From positions 5,950,501 through 6,014,500 of the forward strand of contig NZ_CP135529.1 in NCBI RefSeq assembly GCF_032401055.1: a DNA stretch of 64,000 bases. Reading direction: 5' to 3'. A program made the position numbers and the translations under genes. Below the pieces are notes generated by a model. That model was not told the DNA's origin. It did not search any database and worked only from the letters and a program-made list of their open reading frames with translations. This stretch comes from Tardiphaga sp. 709 (GTDB lineage Bacteria; Pseudomonadota; Alphaproteobacteria; Rhizobiales; Xanthobacteraceae). This document shows, piece after piece, positions 34,195 to 43,889 of this stretch (the stretch's first letter is position 1; each line of letters opens with the position of its first letter).

Positions 34195-35472
34195 TTACTC
34201 TGCCGCAACCTTGCGCGGCGGATCGAGTGCGCCGGAGTCGTGGATTTCGGCCACCTGATGATCGCTGAAGCCCAGCACTTGCCTGAGGATTTCGTCGGTA
34301 TGTTCGCCGAGCAGGGGCGAGCGGGTCACTTCGGTGGGGCTTTCCGATAGCTTAATCGGATTACCAACCGACAGATACTTGCCGCGCTCGGGGTGATCGA
34401 CCTCGACCACGGTGCCGGTGGCGCGGAGCGACTGGTCTTCGGCCAATTCCTTCATGGACAGGATCGGGCCGCACGGGATGTCGTCCTGGTTCAGGATTTC
34501 CATCGCCTCGAACTTGGTCTTGGTCATCGTCCACTGTTCGATGCGCGCGAAGATCGCGTTGAGCTTGGGCAGGCGCACCGCCGGCTTGGCATAGGCCGGG
34601 TCGGTCTTCCAGGTCGGTTCGCCGATCACGTCGCAGATCTTCTCCCACACCGGCGCTTGAGTGATGAAGTAGATGTAGGCGTTCGGGTCGGTTTCCCAGC
34701 CCTTGCACTTCAGGATGCGGCCGGGCTGACCACCGCCGGAGTCGTTGCCGGCGCGGGGCACGGCATCGCCGAACGGAATGCCTTCGCCGAACTGGCTGTA
34801 TTCCTTGAGCGGACCGTGAGCGAGGCGCTGCTGGTCGCGCAGCTTGACGCGCGACAGGTTGAGCACGCCGTCCTGCATCGCGGCGGTGACCTTCTGGCCC
34901 TTGCCGGTTTGCGTGCGCTGATACAGCGCGGTGACGATGCCGAGTGCGAGATGCAGGCCAGTGCCGCTATCGCCGATCTGTGCGCCGGTGACGAGTGGCA
35001 GGCCGTCGCGGAAGCCGGTGGTGGAAGCTGCGCCGCCGGTGCACTGCGCGACGTTCTCATAGACCTTGCAGTCCTCATAGGGACCGGGACCAAACCCCTT
35101 GATCGAAGCGACGATCATCTTCGGGTTGATCTGCTGAATCTTTTCGAACGGGAAGCCCATGCGGTCGAGCACGCCGGGTCCGAAGTTCTCGACCAGGACA
35201 TCGCACTCTTTCATCAGCGCGGTGAGGACTTCCTTGCCCTTCGGGTTCTTGGTGTCGAGGGTGATCGAGCGCTTGTTGTGGTTCAGCATGGTGAAATACA
35301 GGCTGTCCACATTCGGCACGTCCTGTAGCTGGCCGCGGGTGATGTCGCCAACGCCGGGGCGTTCGACCTTGATCACATCGGCGCCGAACCATGCCAGCAA
35401 CTGCGTGCAGGTCGGGCCAGATTGAACGTGGGTGAAATCCAGAATGCGAACGCCTTTGAGCGCCTGTGTCAT
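34195..35472 (-). CDS. frc: Formyl-CoA:oxalate CoA-transferase
   Basis: A 425-residue class III CoA-transferase, the length of Oxalobacter formigenes Frc (428). Motifs in order: [66 protein letters not shown], and [17 protein letters not shown] in which Asp168 matches the catalytic Asp169. A glycine-rich loop (NDSGGGQPG) closes the active site. It transfers CoA from formyl-CoA to oxalate, supplying oxalyl-CoA to Oxc encoded just upstream (79-base gap, same strand). The ATG is preceded by GGGAG. Together with Oxc it turns oxalate into formate and CO2. Confidence 0.95.
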   Translation of the reverse strand: MTQALKGVRILDFTHVQSGPTCTQLLAWFGADVIKVERPGVGDITRGQLQDVPNVDSLYFTMLNHNKRSITLDTKNPKGKEVLTALMKECDVLVENFGPGVLDRMGFPFEKIQQINPKMIVASIKGFGPGPYEDCKVYENVAQCTGGAASTTGFRDGLPLVTGAQIGDSGTGLHLALGIVTALYQRTQTGKGQKVTAAMQDGVLNLSRVKLRDQQRLAHGPLKEYSQFGEGIPFGDAVPRAGNDSGGGQPGRILKCKGWETDPNAYIYFITQAPVWEKICDVIGEPTWKTDPAYAKPAVRLPKLNAIFARIEQWTMTKTKFEAMEILNQDDIPCGPILSMKELAEDQSLRATGTVVEVDHPERGKYLSVGNPIKLSESPTEVTRSPLLGEHTDEILRQVLGFSDHQVAEIHDSGALDPPRKVAAE

Positions 35473-35524
35473 TGTTTTGCTCCCGTAAACTAGTTTTGCC
35501 GCCTCGGCATATGAGAAAAGGAGA

Positions 35525-35542
35525 CGGGGTCTCGCGACCCCG
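35525..35542 (-). other. Hairpin between oxc and frc
   Basis: CGGGGTC-GCGA-GACCCCG followed on the minus strand by TCTCCTTTTCTC. It may stop part of the transcripts after oxc or stabilise the oxc message; frc has no promoter or operator of its own that I can see. Confidence 0.55.
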
Positions 35543-35551
35543 CCTGATGTG

Positions 35552-37291
35552 TTATTTCTTCTTGCTGAGCACGCTCTGCGGATTGAGGTTGCCGATACGG
35601 CCGCTCTCGCTGCCGGCCGCCGGATCGATCACCGCATTGATGAGCGTCGGCTTGCCGGAATCCATCGCCGCATTGACGGCGCGCTTGAGTTCGTCGGGCG
35701 AGGTCGCGTTCACGCCGACGCCACCAAAGGCTTCCATCATCTTGTCGTAGCGTGAGCCCTTGACGAAGACCGTCGGCGCCACGTCGGAACCGCCGGTCGG
35801 ATTGACGTCGGTGCCGCGATAGATGCCGTCATTGTTGAAGACGACGATGCAGACCGGCAGATTGTAGCGACAGATCGTCTCCACCTCCATGCCGGAGAAA
35901 CCGAATGCGCTGTCGCCTTCGATCGCGAGGACAGGTTTGCCGGTTTCGACGGCCGCGGCGATGCAATAACCCATGCCGATGCCCATGATGCCCCAGGTGC
36001 CGACATCGATGCGCTTGCGCGGCTGATACATGTCGACGATGCCGCGAGCGAGATCGAGCGTGTTTGCGCCTTCATTCACGAGCATGGCATCCGGACGTTC
36101 GGCGATGATGGTGCGCAGAACGCCGAGCGCGCCGTGGTAATCCATCGGCGAATTGTTGTTCATCAGCTTCGGCGCCATCTTCGCGACGTTCTCGTCGCGC
36201 TTCGTGGTGACTGCTGATGTCCAGTCGGACGATGCCTTCTGCCAGCTCTTGCCCATGCCATCGAGCAGGGCGGTGACGCAGGAGCCGATATCGCCAACGA
36301 CGGGCGCGACGATCTCGACGTTGGAATCCATTTCCTTCGGCTCGATGTCGATCTGGATGAACTTCTTGGGCGCGCTGCCCCAGGCCTTGCCCTTGCCGTG
36401 CGACAGCAGCCAGTTCAGGCGTGCGCCAATCAGCATGACGACGTCGCTGTCTTTCAGGACCGTCGAACGTGCAGCACCCGCACACTGCGGATGAGTGTCA
36501 GGCAGAAGGCCCTTGGCCATGCTCATGGGCAGGAACGGAATGCCGGATGTCTCGACGAGTGCCTTCACAGCATCGTCGGCCTGCGCATAGGCGGCGCCCT
36601 TGCCGAGAATGATCAGCGGCTTCTTCGCCGATTTCAGCACGTCGAGCGCGCGCTTGATCGAATCCGGGGCAGGGATCTGCGCCGGCGCGGCGTCGATCAC
36701 CTTCACGAGCGACTTTTTGCCTGCATCGGCATTCATCACCTGACCGAACAGCTTGGCCGGCAGATCGAGATAGACACCGCCGGGACGGCCGGACACTGCG
36801 GCGCGGATGGCGCGGGCGAGGCCGATGCCGATGTCGGCCGCATGCAGCACGCGGAACGCGGCCTTGCAGAGCGGCTTGGCGACCGCGAGCTGATCCATTT
36901 CCTCGTAGTCGCCCTGCTGCAGATCGACGATCTCACGCTCGGACGAGCCGGAGATCAGGATCATTGGGAAGCAGTTGGTAGTGGCGTGGGCCAGCGCCGT
37001 GAGGCCGTTGAGGAAGCCGGGGGCGGACACAGTCAAGCAGACGCCGGGCTTCTTGGTGAGATAGCCGGCGATCGATGCGGCATAGCCTGCGGCCTGTTCG
37101 TGGCGGAACGACAGCACCCGGATCCCCTCGGCCTGCGCCATGCGGCCGAAGTCGGTAATCGGAATGCCCGGCACGCCATAGATCGTGTTGAGGCCATTGA
37201 GCTTGAGAGCATCGATGATCAGATGGAAGCCATCGGTCAATTCCTGCTCGGCGGCTGCGTTGGTATCGATGCTCTGGACTACTGCGGACAT
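35552..37291 (-). CDS. oxc: Oxalyl-CoA decarboxylase
   Basis: A 579-residue thiamine-diphosphate enzyme (Oxalobacter Oxc has 568). N-terminal pyrimidine-binding domain with [16 protein letters not shown] and the catalytic Glu in [23 protein letters not shown]; central FAD-like/ADP domain ([15 protein letters not shown]); C-terminal TPP motif [19 protein letters not shown]... NNDG. ADP is a known activator of the family. The ATG at 37291 follows GGGAGAG; the frame is open further upstream but has no ribosome site. Located between gntR (85-base gap) and frc on one strand, so the three are likely one operon under operator F. Confidence 0.95.
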   Translation of the reverse strand: MSAVVQSIDTNAAAEQELTDGFHLIIDALKLNGLNTIYGVPGIPITDFGRMAQAEGIRVLSFRHEQAAGYAASIAGYLTKKPGVCLTVSAPGFLNGLTALAHATTNCFPMILISGSSEREIVDLQQGDYEEMDQLAVAKPLCKAAFRVLHAADIGIGLARAIRAAVSGRPGGVYLDLPAKLFGQVMNADAGKKSLVKVIDAAPAQIPAPDSIKRALDVLKSAKKPLIILGKGAAYAQADDAVKALVETSGIPFLPMSMAKGLLPDTHPQCAGAARSTVLKDSDVVMLIGARLNWLLSHGKGKAWGSAPKKFIQIDIEPKEMDSNVEIVAPVVGDIGSCVTALLDGMGKSWQKASSDWTSAVTTKRDENVAKMAPKLMNNNSPMDYHGALGVLRTIIAERPDAMLVNEGANTLDLARGIVDMYQPRKRIDVGTWGIMGIGMGYCIAAAVETGKPVLAIEGDSAFGFSGMEVETICRYNLPVCIVVFNNDGIYRGTDVNPTGGSDVAPTVFVKGSRYDKMMEAFGGVGVNATSPDELKRAVNAAMDSGKPTLINAVIDPAAGSESGRIGNLNPQSVLSKKK

Positions 37292-37376
37292 CCCGCTCTC
37301 CCTGACTTTTCTTGTGACTGTTGGTCGTTGCTCAATTGGACGTGGTGCGGAGTGGTGAACCGTCGCGAGACGGCGC

Positions 37377-38108
37377 TTACGTAAACAATTCCTGGCCGTG
37401 GGCTTCGACATAAGAAGCCAGACCGAGCGTGTGATCGCGCGCGCGCTTTTCCGCAAGCTCGGTGTTGCGCTCCTCAAGCGCTTCGATGATGGCCAGATGT
37501 TCGGGCAGGGACGTCGCCGTACGGTCCGTGCGTCCGATGGTCAGCTGACGATAGCCACGCACATGCAGCAGAATATCGTTGGTCATATCGACCAGCACTG
37601 GCGATTCGCTGAGCGAGATCAGTGCCTGGTGGAAAGCGATATTCGCTTTCGAATATTCCTCAACGTGGTCCTGTGGCAGACGGTCCTTGTTGAAGTCCTT
37701 GAAGAAGTCGCGCAGCGCCGAGATATCTTTCTTGCGTGCGGTGGTCGTGATCAGACGCGCGGCCATGCTTTCCAGCGCCGCCCAGGCGCGGATCATGTCG
37801 ACGATCTCGACCTTGGTCTTTCTGACAACGACGATGCCGCGGCGTGGCACGGTCTTTACAAAGCCATCCTGCTCCAGCATCGCAATGGCTTCGCGGATAG
37901 GCGTGCGGCTGACACCGAGCCGTTCCGACAGAGCGCGCTCGTCGAGCATCACCGGATCTGGCGAGGTGTAGATGTCCATCTTAAGAATGGCTTCTTTCAA
38001 GGCTTCATAGGCCTTGGTCTTGAAGCTGGTCTCCGGTGCAATCCGAACGATCGCGATATCGGCTTCAGACATGACGGACGGCGCCTTGGTTTGTTTTCGC
38101 GTGGGCAT
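37377..38108 (-). CDS. GntR-family (FCD) regulator, probable controller of the oxalate regulon
   Basis: A 243-residue protein: a winged helix at residues about 30-95 ([52 protein letters not shown]) and an FCD domain ([54 protein letters not shown]). The histidine and acidic residues that hold metal in FCD proteins are present (FHQAL, LPEHLAI). Its gene is first in gntR-oxc-frc, and operator F, 52 bp upstream, suggests autoregulation. It is the only regulator within the oxalate region, so it most likely binds all seven 17-bp sites; oxalate, oxalyl-CoA or formyl-CoA is a plausible effector. Confidence 0.9.
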   Translation of the reverse strand: MPTRKQTKAPSVMSEADIAIVRIAPETSFKTKAYEALKEAILKMDIYTSPDPVMLDERALSERLGVSRTPIREAIAMLEQDGFVKTVPRRGIVVVRKTKVEIVDMIRAWAALESMAARLITTTARKKDISALRDFFKDFNKDRLPQDHVEEYSKANIAFHQALISLSESPVLVDMTNDILLHVRGYRQLTIGRTDRTATSLPEHLAIIEALEERNTELAEKRARDHTLGLASYVEAHGQELFT

Positions 38109-38159
38109 GAATCATCTCCAGTCGAGATGTCCTACCACAGAAATAACGTCAATAATTTT

Positions 38160-38176
38160 TGGCATACCAGATGCCA
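38160..38176. promoter_or_regulatory. 17-bp palindromic operator, site F (gntR-oxc-frc)
   Basis: TGGCATACCAGATGCCA, 52 bp upstream of gntR, in the divergent gap shared with site G. Confidence 0.82.
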
Positions 38177-38224
38177 GCGTGTCAAGATGACAGCTATTTC
38201 AGCAATTTTGCGCTGCAACGCGCC

Positions 38225-38257
38225 TTGACAATCAAGTTTCTGGCATACCAAATGCCA
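38225..38257 (+). promoter_or_regulatory. Promoter and operator site G of the acyl-CoA synthetase gene
   Basis: TTGACA at 38225-38230 is a good -35 box; the operator TGGCATACCAAATGCCA (38241-38257) covers the place of the -10 box, so a bound repressor would block RNA polymerase. It matches site F at 16 of 17 bases. Confidence 0.75.
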
Positions 38258-38295
38258 TCAATCCGTCTATTGGAAAAGACGTGAAGGAGGAAGCC

Positions 38296-40458
38296 ATGTC
38301 CCAATCGAATCTTGCCGTCAAAGAAGCAACACCATCGGCTAAACAGGCCGTCCGCAAAGTTCTCGATGCGGTCAAAGCCGACAAGCGCACCAGCCTGACC
38401 GCCCCCGAGGGCAAGCTTGTGTGTGACGCCTACGGCATTCCCGTGCCGAAGGAAGGCGTGGCCACCTCAGCCGCTGACGCTGCCAAGATGGCAAGCGGCA
38501 TGGGCTTCCCGGTCGTGATGAAGATCGTCTCGCCGGACATTCTCCACAAGACCGAAGCGGGCGGCGTCATCGTCGGCGTCAAGACCGCCGAAGACGCGCA
38601 GAAGGCTTACGACACCATTCTGGCCAATGCCAAGAAGTACAAGGCCGACGCCAAGATAGAAGGTATCCAGGTTCAGCAGATGCTGATGGGCGGCACCGAA
38701 GTGATCATCGGTTCGATCACCGATGGTTCGTTCGGCAAGCTGGTGGCCTTCGGCCTGGGCGGCGTGCTCGTCGAAGTGCTGAAGGACGTCACTTTCCGCC
38801 TCGCGCCCGCGACCAATGATGACGCGCTGTCGATGCTCGATGGCATCCAGGCTGCCGAGATGCTGCATGGCGTACGTGGCGGCGATCCTGCCAATCGTGA
38901 AGCGCTGGCCGACATCATCGTCAAGGTGTCGCAGCTCGTCAGCGATTTCCCTGAAATGGTCGAACTCGATCTCAACCCGGTTTTCGCCACCAAGAAAGAC
39001 GCGATTGCCGCCGACGTGCGTATCGTCGTCGATTTCGACTACAAACCGCGCCCCGCGCCGCGCTCCAACGCCGAAATCGTCACGGCGATGAACCGCATCA
39101 TGATGCCGAAGGCCGTCGCCGTGATCGGTGCCTCTGCCGAAGATGGCAAGATCGGCAATTCGGTGATGAAGAACCTCATCAACGGCGGCTACAAGGGCGA
39201 CATCTATCCGATTCATCCGAAGGCCGAAGAGATCATGGGCCGCAAGGCCTATAAGAGCGTCAAGGATGTTCCGGGCGTGATCGACACCGCGGTATTCGCG
39301 ATTCCCGCCAAGTTCGTGGCCGGCGCGCTGATCGAATGTGGCGAGAAGAAAATTCCGGGCGCGGTGCTGATCCCGTCGGGCTTTGCCGAAGCCAACGAGC
39401 CTGCGCTGCAGGAAGAAATCGTCGCGATCGGCAAGAAATACGACGTGCGTCTGATGGGGCCGAATATCTACGGCTTCTATTACACCCCGGCCAATCTCTG
39501 CGCGACGTTCTGTACAGCCTATGACGTGAAGGGCTCAGCGGCGCTGTCGTCGCAGTCCGGCGGCATCGGCATGGCGATCATCGGCTTCTCGCGCTCCGCC
39601 AAGATGGGCGTGTCGGCCATCGTCGGTCTCGGCAACAAGAGCGACATCGACGAGGACGATCTGCTCGCCTTCTTCGAGCAAGATCCCAACACCACGATCA
39701 TCGCGCAGCACTGCGAGGATCTGAAGGATGGCCGTGCCTTCGCGGAAGCCGCCAAGCGCGTCTCCAAGAAGAAGCCGGTCGTCGTACTGAAGGCCGGCCG
39801 CACCTCGGCCGGCGCCAAGGCGGCCTCGTCGCATACCGGCGCGCTCGCCGGCAACGACAAGATCTATGAGGACGTGCTGAAGCAGTCGGGCGTCATTCGC
39901 GCCCGCTCGCTACGCCAGCTGCTCGAATTCGCCCGTGGCATTCCCGTGCTGCCGACGCCGAAGGGCGAGAACGTGCTGATCATCACCGGTGCTGGTGGTT
40001 CGGGCGTGCTGCTGTCGGATGCGGTGGTCGATAACGGCATGTCGCTGATGGCGATGCCGCCGGATCTGGATGCGGCGTTCCGCAAGTTCATCCCGCCGTT
40101 CGGCGCCGCCGGCAACCCGGTCGACATCACCGGTGGCGAACCGCCGATCACTTACGTCAACACCGTGAAGCTGGGCCTCACCGATGATCGCATCCACTCG
40201 CTGATCCTCGGCTACTGGCACACGATCGTGACGCCGCCGATGGTGTTCGCGCGCAACATGGTCGAGATCAAGAACGAGATGAAGGCCAAGGGCATCGAGA
40301 AGCCGATGGTGGCTTCGCTCGCGGGCGATGTGGAAGTCGAGGAAGCCGCCGAATATCTCTACCAGAACGGCATTCCGGCTTACGCCTATTCGACCGAACT
40401 TCCGGTCGAGGTGCTCGGCGCCAAGTACAAGTGGGCGCGGGGAGCGGGGCTTCTGTAA
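38296..40458 (+). CDS. NDP-forming acyl-CoA synthetase (acetate--CoA ligase family), candidate oxalate- or formate-activating enzyme
   Basis: A 720-residue protein. An ATP-grasp domain comes first (residues about 25-240: KLVCDAYGIPVPKEGVATSA, FPVVMKIVSPDILHKTEAGGV, VELDLNPVF), then a CoA-binding Rossmann domain (PKAVAVIGASAEDGKIGNSVMKNL) and two ligase domains with the catalytic His of SSHTGALAGNDKIYEDVLKQSGVIRA. This order is the reverse of the commoner CoA_binding-first form. The ATG at 38296 has AAGGAGG 5 bases upstream. It is divergent from gntR-oxc-frc, and its operator is nearly identical to theirs, so it should act on the same pathway: making oxalyl-CoA directly, or recovering formyl-CoA. 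The substrate is inferred from context only. Confidence 0.88.
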   Translation: MSQSNLAVKEATPSAKQAVRKVLDAVKADKRTSLTAPEGKLVCDAYGIPVPKEGVATSAADAAKMASGMGFPVVMKIVSPDILHKTEAGGVIVGVKTAEDAQKAYDTILANAKKYKADAKIEGIQVQQMLMGGTEVIIGSITDGSFGKLVAFGLGGVLVEVLKDVTFRLAPATNDDALSMLDGIQAAEMLHGVRGGDPANREALADIIVKVSQLVSDFPEMVELDLNPVFATKKDAIAADVRIVVDFDYKPRPAPRSNAEIVTAMNRIMMPKAVAVIGASAEDGKIGNSVMKNLINGGYKGDIYPIHPKAEEIMGRKAYKSVKDVPGVIDTAVFAIPAKFVAGALIECGEKKIPGAVLIPSGFAEANEPALQEEIVAIGKKYDVRLMGPNIYGFYYTPANLCATFCTAYDVKGSAALSSQSGGIGMAIIGFSRSAKMGVSAIVGLGNKSDIDEDDLLAFFEQDPNTTIIAQHCEDLKDGRAFAEAAKRVSKKKPVVVLKAGRTSAGAKAASSHTGALAGNDKIYEDVLKQSGVIRARSLRQLLEFARGIPVLPTPKGENVLIITGAGGSGVLLSDAVVDNGMSLMAMPPDLDAAFRKFIPPFGAAGNPVDITGGEPPITYVNTVKLGLTDDRIHSLILGYWHTIVTPPMVFARNMVEIKNEMKAKGIEKPMVASLAGDVEVEEAAEYLYQNGIPAYAYSTELPVEVLGAKYKWARGAGLL

Positions 40459-40481
40459 GCGGCCTTCCGATACACAAAAAC

Positions 40482-40516
40482 AAAGCGCCGTCCGGGAAAC
40501 CGGGCGGCGCTTTTTT
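40482..40516. terminator. Bidirectional terminator between the acyl-CoA synthetase gene and pncB
   Basis: AAAGCGCCGtCCGG-GAAA-CCGGgCGGCGCTTTTTT: a 12-bp stem with T6 after it on the plus strand and an A-rich tract (ACAAAAACAAA) before it, which gives a T-rich tail for pncB on the minus strand. Confidence 0.9.
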
Positions 40517-40532
40517 GCGTTTGCGGTTCTGG

Positions 40533-41834
40533 CTATACGATCACCGGCTGTTCGGCGACGCCCTCACGGCCGAAGATGCGCAGATAGCGTTCGATCTCTG
40601 CAGGGCTGCTGCCGGTCGTCTTGGCCGGATTGTCCGAGAGCTTCACCGCCGAGCGGCCGTTGGCATAGGTGACCTTGCAGACCAGGCTGATTGGGTCGAG
40701 TGAATCGAGCCCGCGCGGATGCGCGCCGCGGAAGTCGTTGGTGGCCATGGTGCCCCAGCCGAAGCTCTCGCGGATGCGCCCGCGGAAGCGCTGATGCAGA
40801 TCGATCATCAGATCGACTTCGAGACCGTCGCTGAACATTGCGCGCTTCTTGCGCGGATCTTCGCCACGCATGGCGTACCAGGCGATCATCTCTTCGCCCG
40901 CCGCAACCGGCTCCTTGCTGTCCATGCGCATACCGGTCCATTTCGAGGCCCAGGCCGGCGCATCGCGCAGGAACTGCGTCATTCCGAATGTGTCGGGCAA
41001 GATGATCAAGAGCTCGCCGTCATAGACCTCCTGCCACTTCGCCAGCACGTCATATTGTGCGGTCTTCAACTGTTCGTCATTCTCGGCGAGGCAGGCGAAC
41101 ACCATCGGCAATTCGTGCGAATTGGTGCCGATTGCTTCGAATGAATGCTTGAAGGCGAGCAGGGCGTTCGACGTTCCGACGAAGCTGCGGCCAAGCTCGT
41201 TGGCCATCGCGTCCGTCACCCATTCCTGCCACAGGAAGCCATGGCGGCGACGGGTGCCGAATTCGGCGAGCCGCATGTCCGGATAGGATTTCAGCTTCTT
41301 GATCTTGTTCCAGATCTTGGTCTTGGTCTGGGCGTAGAGAATATCCAGCTCGAACTTATCCAGCGTGGCCATGGCGATCCGCGACCGCAATTCGCTGACG
41401 ATGGCGAGCGCGTAGATCTCCCACATCGTGACTTCGGCCCAGTCACCTTCGAAGGTGAGGACATATTGACCATCGATGGTCTCAAGCTTGTAGTCAGGCA
41501 ACCTGAAGCTGCGCAGATATTCGATATATTCCGGACGGAAAATGTCGCGGCGGCCGTAGAAGCGGTTGCCGGCCAGCCAGATCAGTTCGTTCTCCCGGAA
41601 TGAAAGCGTGCGGGCATGATCGAGCTGCGCGCGCAGCACCGCTTCCGGAATGATCTCGGCAAGGCGGACGGTCTTGGTCCGGTTGATCAGGCCGAAGGTC
41701 ACGGGCACCTTCGGATAAAGCATCCAGATGAACTGGTGCATCAGGAATTTGTAGAAGTCGGTGTCCAGCAATGACCGGATGATCGGATCAAGCCGGTAGT
41801 TGTGATTGTGGACCCGGGTGGCGAAATCCATCAT
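40533..41834 (-). CDS. pncB: Nicotinate phosphoribosyltransferase
   Basis: A 433-residue enzyme of NAD salvage, joining nicotinate to PRPP with ATP use. It shows the PncB landmarks: SLLDTDFYKFLMHQFIWMLYP at the N-terminus, the histidine-containing FGTRRRHGFLWQEWV, GTSNALLAFKHSFEAIGTNSHELPM, and the substrate loop SDGLEVDLMIDL... FGWGTMATND. Length fits the bacterial family. It stands alone, convergent with the acyl-CoA synthetase gene; upstream is the second catabolic region. It may simply be housekeeping. Confidence 0.95.
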   Translation of the reverse strand: MMDFATRVHNHNYRLDPIIRSLLDTDFYKFLMHQFIWMLYPKVPVTFGLINRTKTVRLAEIIPEAVLRAQLDHARTLSFRENELIWLAGNRFYGRRDIFRPEYIEYLRSFRLPDYKLETIDGQYVLTFEGDWAEVTMWEIYALAIVSELRSRIAMATLDKFELDILYAQTKTKIWNKIKKLKSYPDMRLAEFGTRRRHGFLWQEWVTDAMANELGRSFVGTSNALLAFKHSFEAIGTNSHELPMVFACLAENDEQLKTAQYDVLAKWQEVYDGELLIILPDTFGMTQFLRDAPAWASKWTGMRMDSKEPVAAGEEMIAWYAMRGEDPRKKRAMFSDGLEVDLMIDLHQRFRGRIRESFGWGTMATNDFRGAHPRGLDSLDPISLVCKVTYANGRSAVKLSDNPAKTTGSSPAEIERYLRIFGREGVAEQPVIV

Positions 41835-42069
41835 GGCAACGCCACTCCTGGTAACGTGCCTGATCGTGGCACCTGCACCGAAACGGCAGTGGCCGCATCG
41901 CTGACGCTGTCTTTGCAGCAGTTCATTAAATTGGCGTATCCGCCGGGTTTATCGATGTCAACGCAAGCGCTGAACCGCGCTTTCACAATCGAGGATTGTC
42001 GTGGCAGCCCGTCCTTTGTCGGTCTGTTTCTGGCCCTGATCCTGCATCTGCGGGCATTGCGCAGAATTG

Positions 42070-42081
42070 TTTGCATGCTTA
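42070..42081. promoter_or_regulatory. Weak TTTG-N4-CAAA-type site upstream of the cyclase gene
   Basis: TTTGCATGCTTA, 6 of 8 fixed positions of the palindrome found at 45739, 45816 and 48531; 48 bp upstream of the cyclase start. The rest of 41835-42129 has no gene. Confidence 0.35.
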
Positions 42082-42129
42082 CGATTTCCACCTGCCGGTG
42101 GGCGCCCCGAAACGATGAAGGACAGCACC

Positions 42130-42978
42130 ATGAAAGTCGTCGATCTCTCCCACGTCATGAACATCCACACGCCCGGCTGGGTGGGCTATGCCGGCAACAA
42201 GATGTATTATGCGCAGAACCTGCAGACGCAGATGATCGTGGCGCAGCGGATCGAGACGGCGCTGCATGCCGGCACCCATTTCGACGGCGCGATGCACGCC
42301 ACCGACGGGCGCAAGGGCGATATGGCCTCGCTGCCGCTGGATTACCTGTTCAATCGCGGCGTTGTCGTCGATATCTCCAGCCAGATGCACGACTGGGCGG
42401 TGATCACGCCAGAGATGCTCGAAAAGTCAGGGGCAGATATTCGCGAAGGCGACATTCTGATCCTGCACACCGGCTGGCACAAATATTACGAAGGGCAGGC
42501 GCAGCAGGATCTGGTGAAGTACTTCTGCTATCACCCCGGTCCGAACCTCGACACGCTGCATTGGATGCTGGAGAAGAAGATCAAGTGGTTCGGCATGGAC
42601 ACAGGGTCCTGCGATCACTCGATGAATACTTCAATCCGCAATATGCGTCCGGACATCGCTGCGCAGTTCACCAAGAAGCACGGCAAGACGCCGGCTGAGT
42701 TCTTCGGCACTTTCGAATACACGCACAAGCTCTCGGGCCGGCATGTCTCTGCCGACATGTTCCCGTTCCACAACTACGCGTTTCAGGAAGGCCTGTTGCA
42801 TGCGGAGAATATCGGCGGCGACATCGAGCTGATGCTGAACCAGCGCTGCCTGATCGGCGCATTCCCCTGGCGTTATGACGGGCTTGAGTCATGCCCGTGT
42901 CGTATCCTGTGCTTCACGGATACGGGCGATGCGTCGGTGGAAGCCATGGGCAATGCCGCAAAGGCGATCATGGGGTGA
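42130..42978 (+). CDS. Cyclase-family metal-dependent hydrolase (kynurenine formamidase / isatin hydrolase-like)
   Basis: A 282-residue protein of the cyclase superfamily. The metal-binding motif is ALHAGTHFDGAMHA (HxGTHxD...H), followed by ILILHTGWHKYYE and MDTGSCDHSM, and a late LSGRHVSADMFPFHN. Known members hydrolyse amides or lactams such as N-formylkynurenine and isatin. ATG 42130 is chosen because AAGGA lies 8 bases before it; ATG 42115 is possible. It is the first gene of the second catabolic region; with the molybdenum hydroxylase, a ring-opening step on a hydroxylated N-heterocycle would suit it, but this is inference. Confidence 0.87.
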   Translation: MKVVDLSHVMNIHTPGWVGYAGNKMYYAQNLQTQMIVAQRIETALHAGTHFDGAMHATDGRKGDMASLPLDYLFNRGVVVDISSQMHDWAVITPEMLEKSGADIREGDILILHTGWHKYYEGQAQQDLVKYFCYHPGPNLDTLHWMLEKKIKWFGMDTGSCDHSMNTSIRNMRPDIAAQFTKKHGKTPAEFFGTFEYTHKLSGRHVSADMFPFHNYAFQEGLLHAENIGGDIELMLNQRCLIGAFPWRYDGLESCPCRILCFTDTGDASVEAMGNAAKAIMG

Positions 42979-42993
42979 TGTAGCCTAGGTCGA

Positions 42994-43084
42994 CACCGTC
43001 ATGGCCGGGCTTGTCCCGGCCATCCACGTCCGTCTGAACTAGCGGCCAAGTCGTGGATGCCCGGGACAAGCCCCGGCACGACGT
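42994..43084. repeat. Intergenic palindromic repeat (GGCCGGGCTTGTCCCGGCC type)
   Basis: Arms GTCATGGCCGGGCTTGTCCC and GGGACAAGCCCCGGCACGAC with inner CATCCACG / CGTGGATG arms build a long hairpin between the cyclase gene and the convergent ABC genes. This is a familiar repeat type of Bradyrhizobium and Rhodopseudomonas intergenic DNA and may end transcription from both sides. Confidence 0.78.
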
Positions 43085-43106
43085 GGAGAGGTTGGTGGAT
43101 CGTTGT

Positions 43107-43889
43107 CTAGCGCCTCAGTCTCGCATCCGGCGCGTTTGCCTGCAGCGTATTCTGGATGCCTTCGCGGAGCAGGGGATAGTCGGCGCGATCCCAGTCCGCC
43201 ATCCTGATATCGGTGAGCAAGGTCGCCGACTTTCCAAACACCACGATGCGGTCGCCCACTGCCATGGCTTCTTCGAGCTGATGCGTGATCAGGATCGCCG
43301 TCGATTTAAACTCTCGTGCCAGTTCGACGAAGGTCTTGCGCAGCTCATTGGCCGTGACTTCATCGAGCGCACTGAAGGACTCATCGGCCAACAGGATCTC
43401 CGGCTGTACGGCAAAGGCGCGCGCAATCGCAACACGCTGGCGCATGCCGCCGGAAAGTTCGCGCGGATAGGCGTTAGCGAACTTCTCCAGACCGAGCCGT
43501 TTCAGCCAGGTCATCGCACGCTCCTGCTGAATGTCCTCGGCGATGCCGATCAGTTCGAGGGGCAGCTTGACGTTGTCGAGCGCGGAGCGCCAGGGAAACA
43601 GCCGGTCCTGCTGGAAGATCGTCGCGATCTTGCCGCGGAAGGCGTTGAAGTCGTTATAGGGGGTTTTTCCGCCGATGGTGATACTGCCGGCGGTGGGATG
43701 TTCGAGGCCGATCAACAGATCGAACAGCGTTGACTTTCCGCAGCCGGTCTTGCCGACTATGGCGATGAGTTCGCCGGGATCGATCCGCAGCGACAACTGG
43801 TCGATGGCCGTAATCGATTGACCCGATGTGGTCTGGCGGAAGACCTTGCGCAGGCCGGAAATCTCGATGGGCGCTGAAGCTTCGGTCAT
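43107..43889 (-). CDS. NitT/TauT-type ABC transporter ATP-binding protein
   Basis: A 260-residue ATPase with Walker A GKTGCGKSTLF, Q-loop (IFQQDRLFPWRS), signature LSGGMRQRVAIARAFA, Walker B EILLADESFSAL and switch His (ILITHQLEEA). The TauB/SsuB-like group takes up sulfonates, nitrate, aromatic acids or pyrimidine precursors. The ATG at 43889 overlaps the permease stop (ATGA). Last gene of binding protein-permease-ATPase. Confidence 0.93.
   Translation of the reverse strand: MTEASAPIEISGLRKVFRQTTSGQSITAIDQLSLRIDPGELIAIVGKTGCGKSTLFDLLIGLEHPTAGSITIGGKTPYNDFNAFRGKIATIFQQDRLFPWRSALDNVKLPLELIGIAEDIQQERAMTWLKRLGLEKFANAYPRELSGGMRQRVAIARAFAVQPEILLADESFSALDEVTANELRKTFVELAREFKSTAILITHQLEEAMAVGDRIVVFGKSATLLTDIRMADWDRADYPLLREGIQNTLQANAPDARLRR

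Noticed and set aside
40533-42978. pncB as part of a nicotinate degradation cluster
   Set aside because: pncB is a salvage gene with its own terminator and opposite orientation to the cyclase; closeness alone does not show that nicotinate is the substrate.
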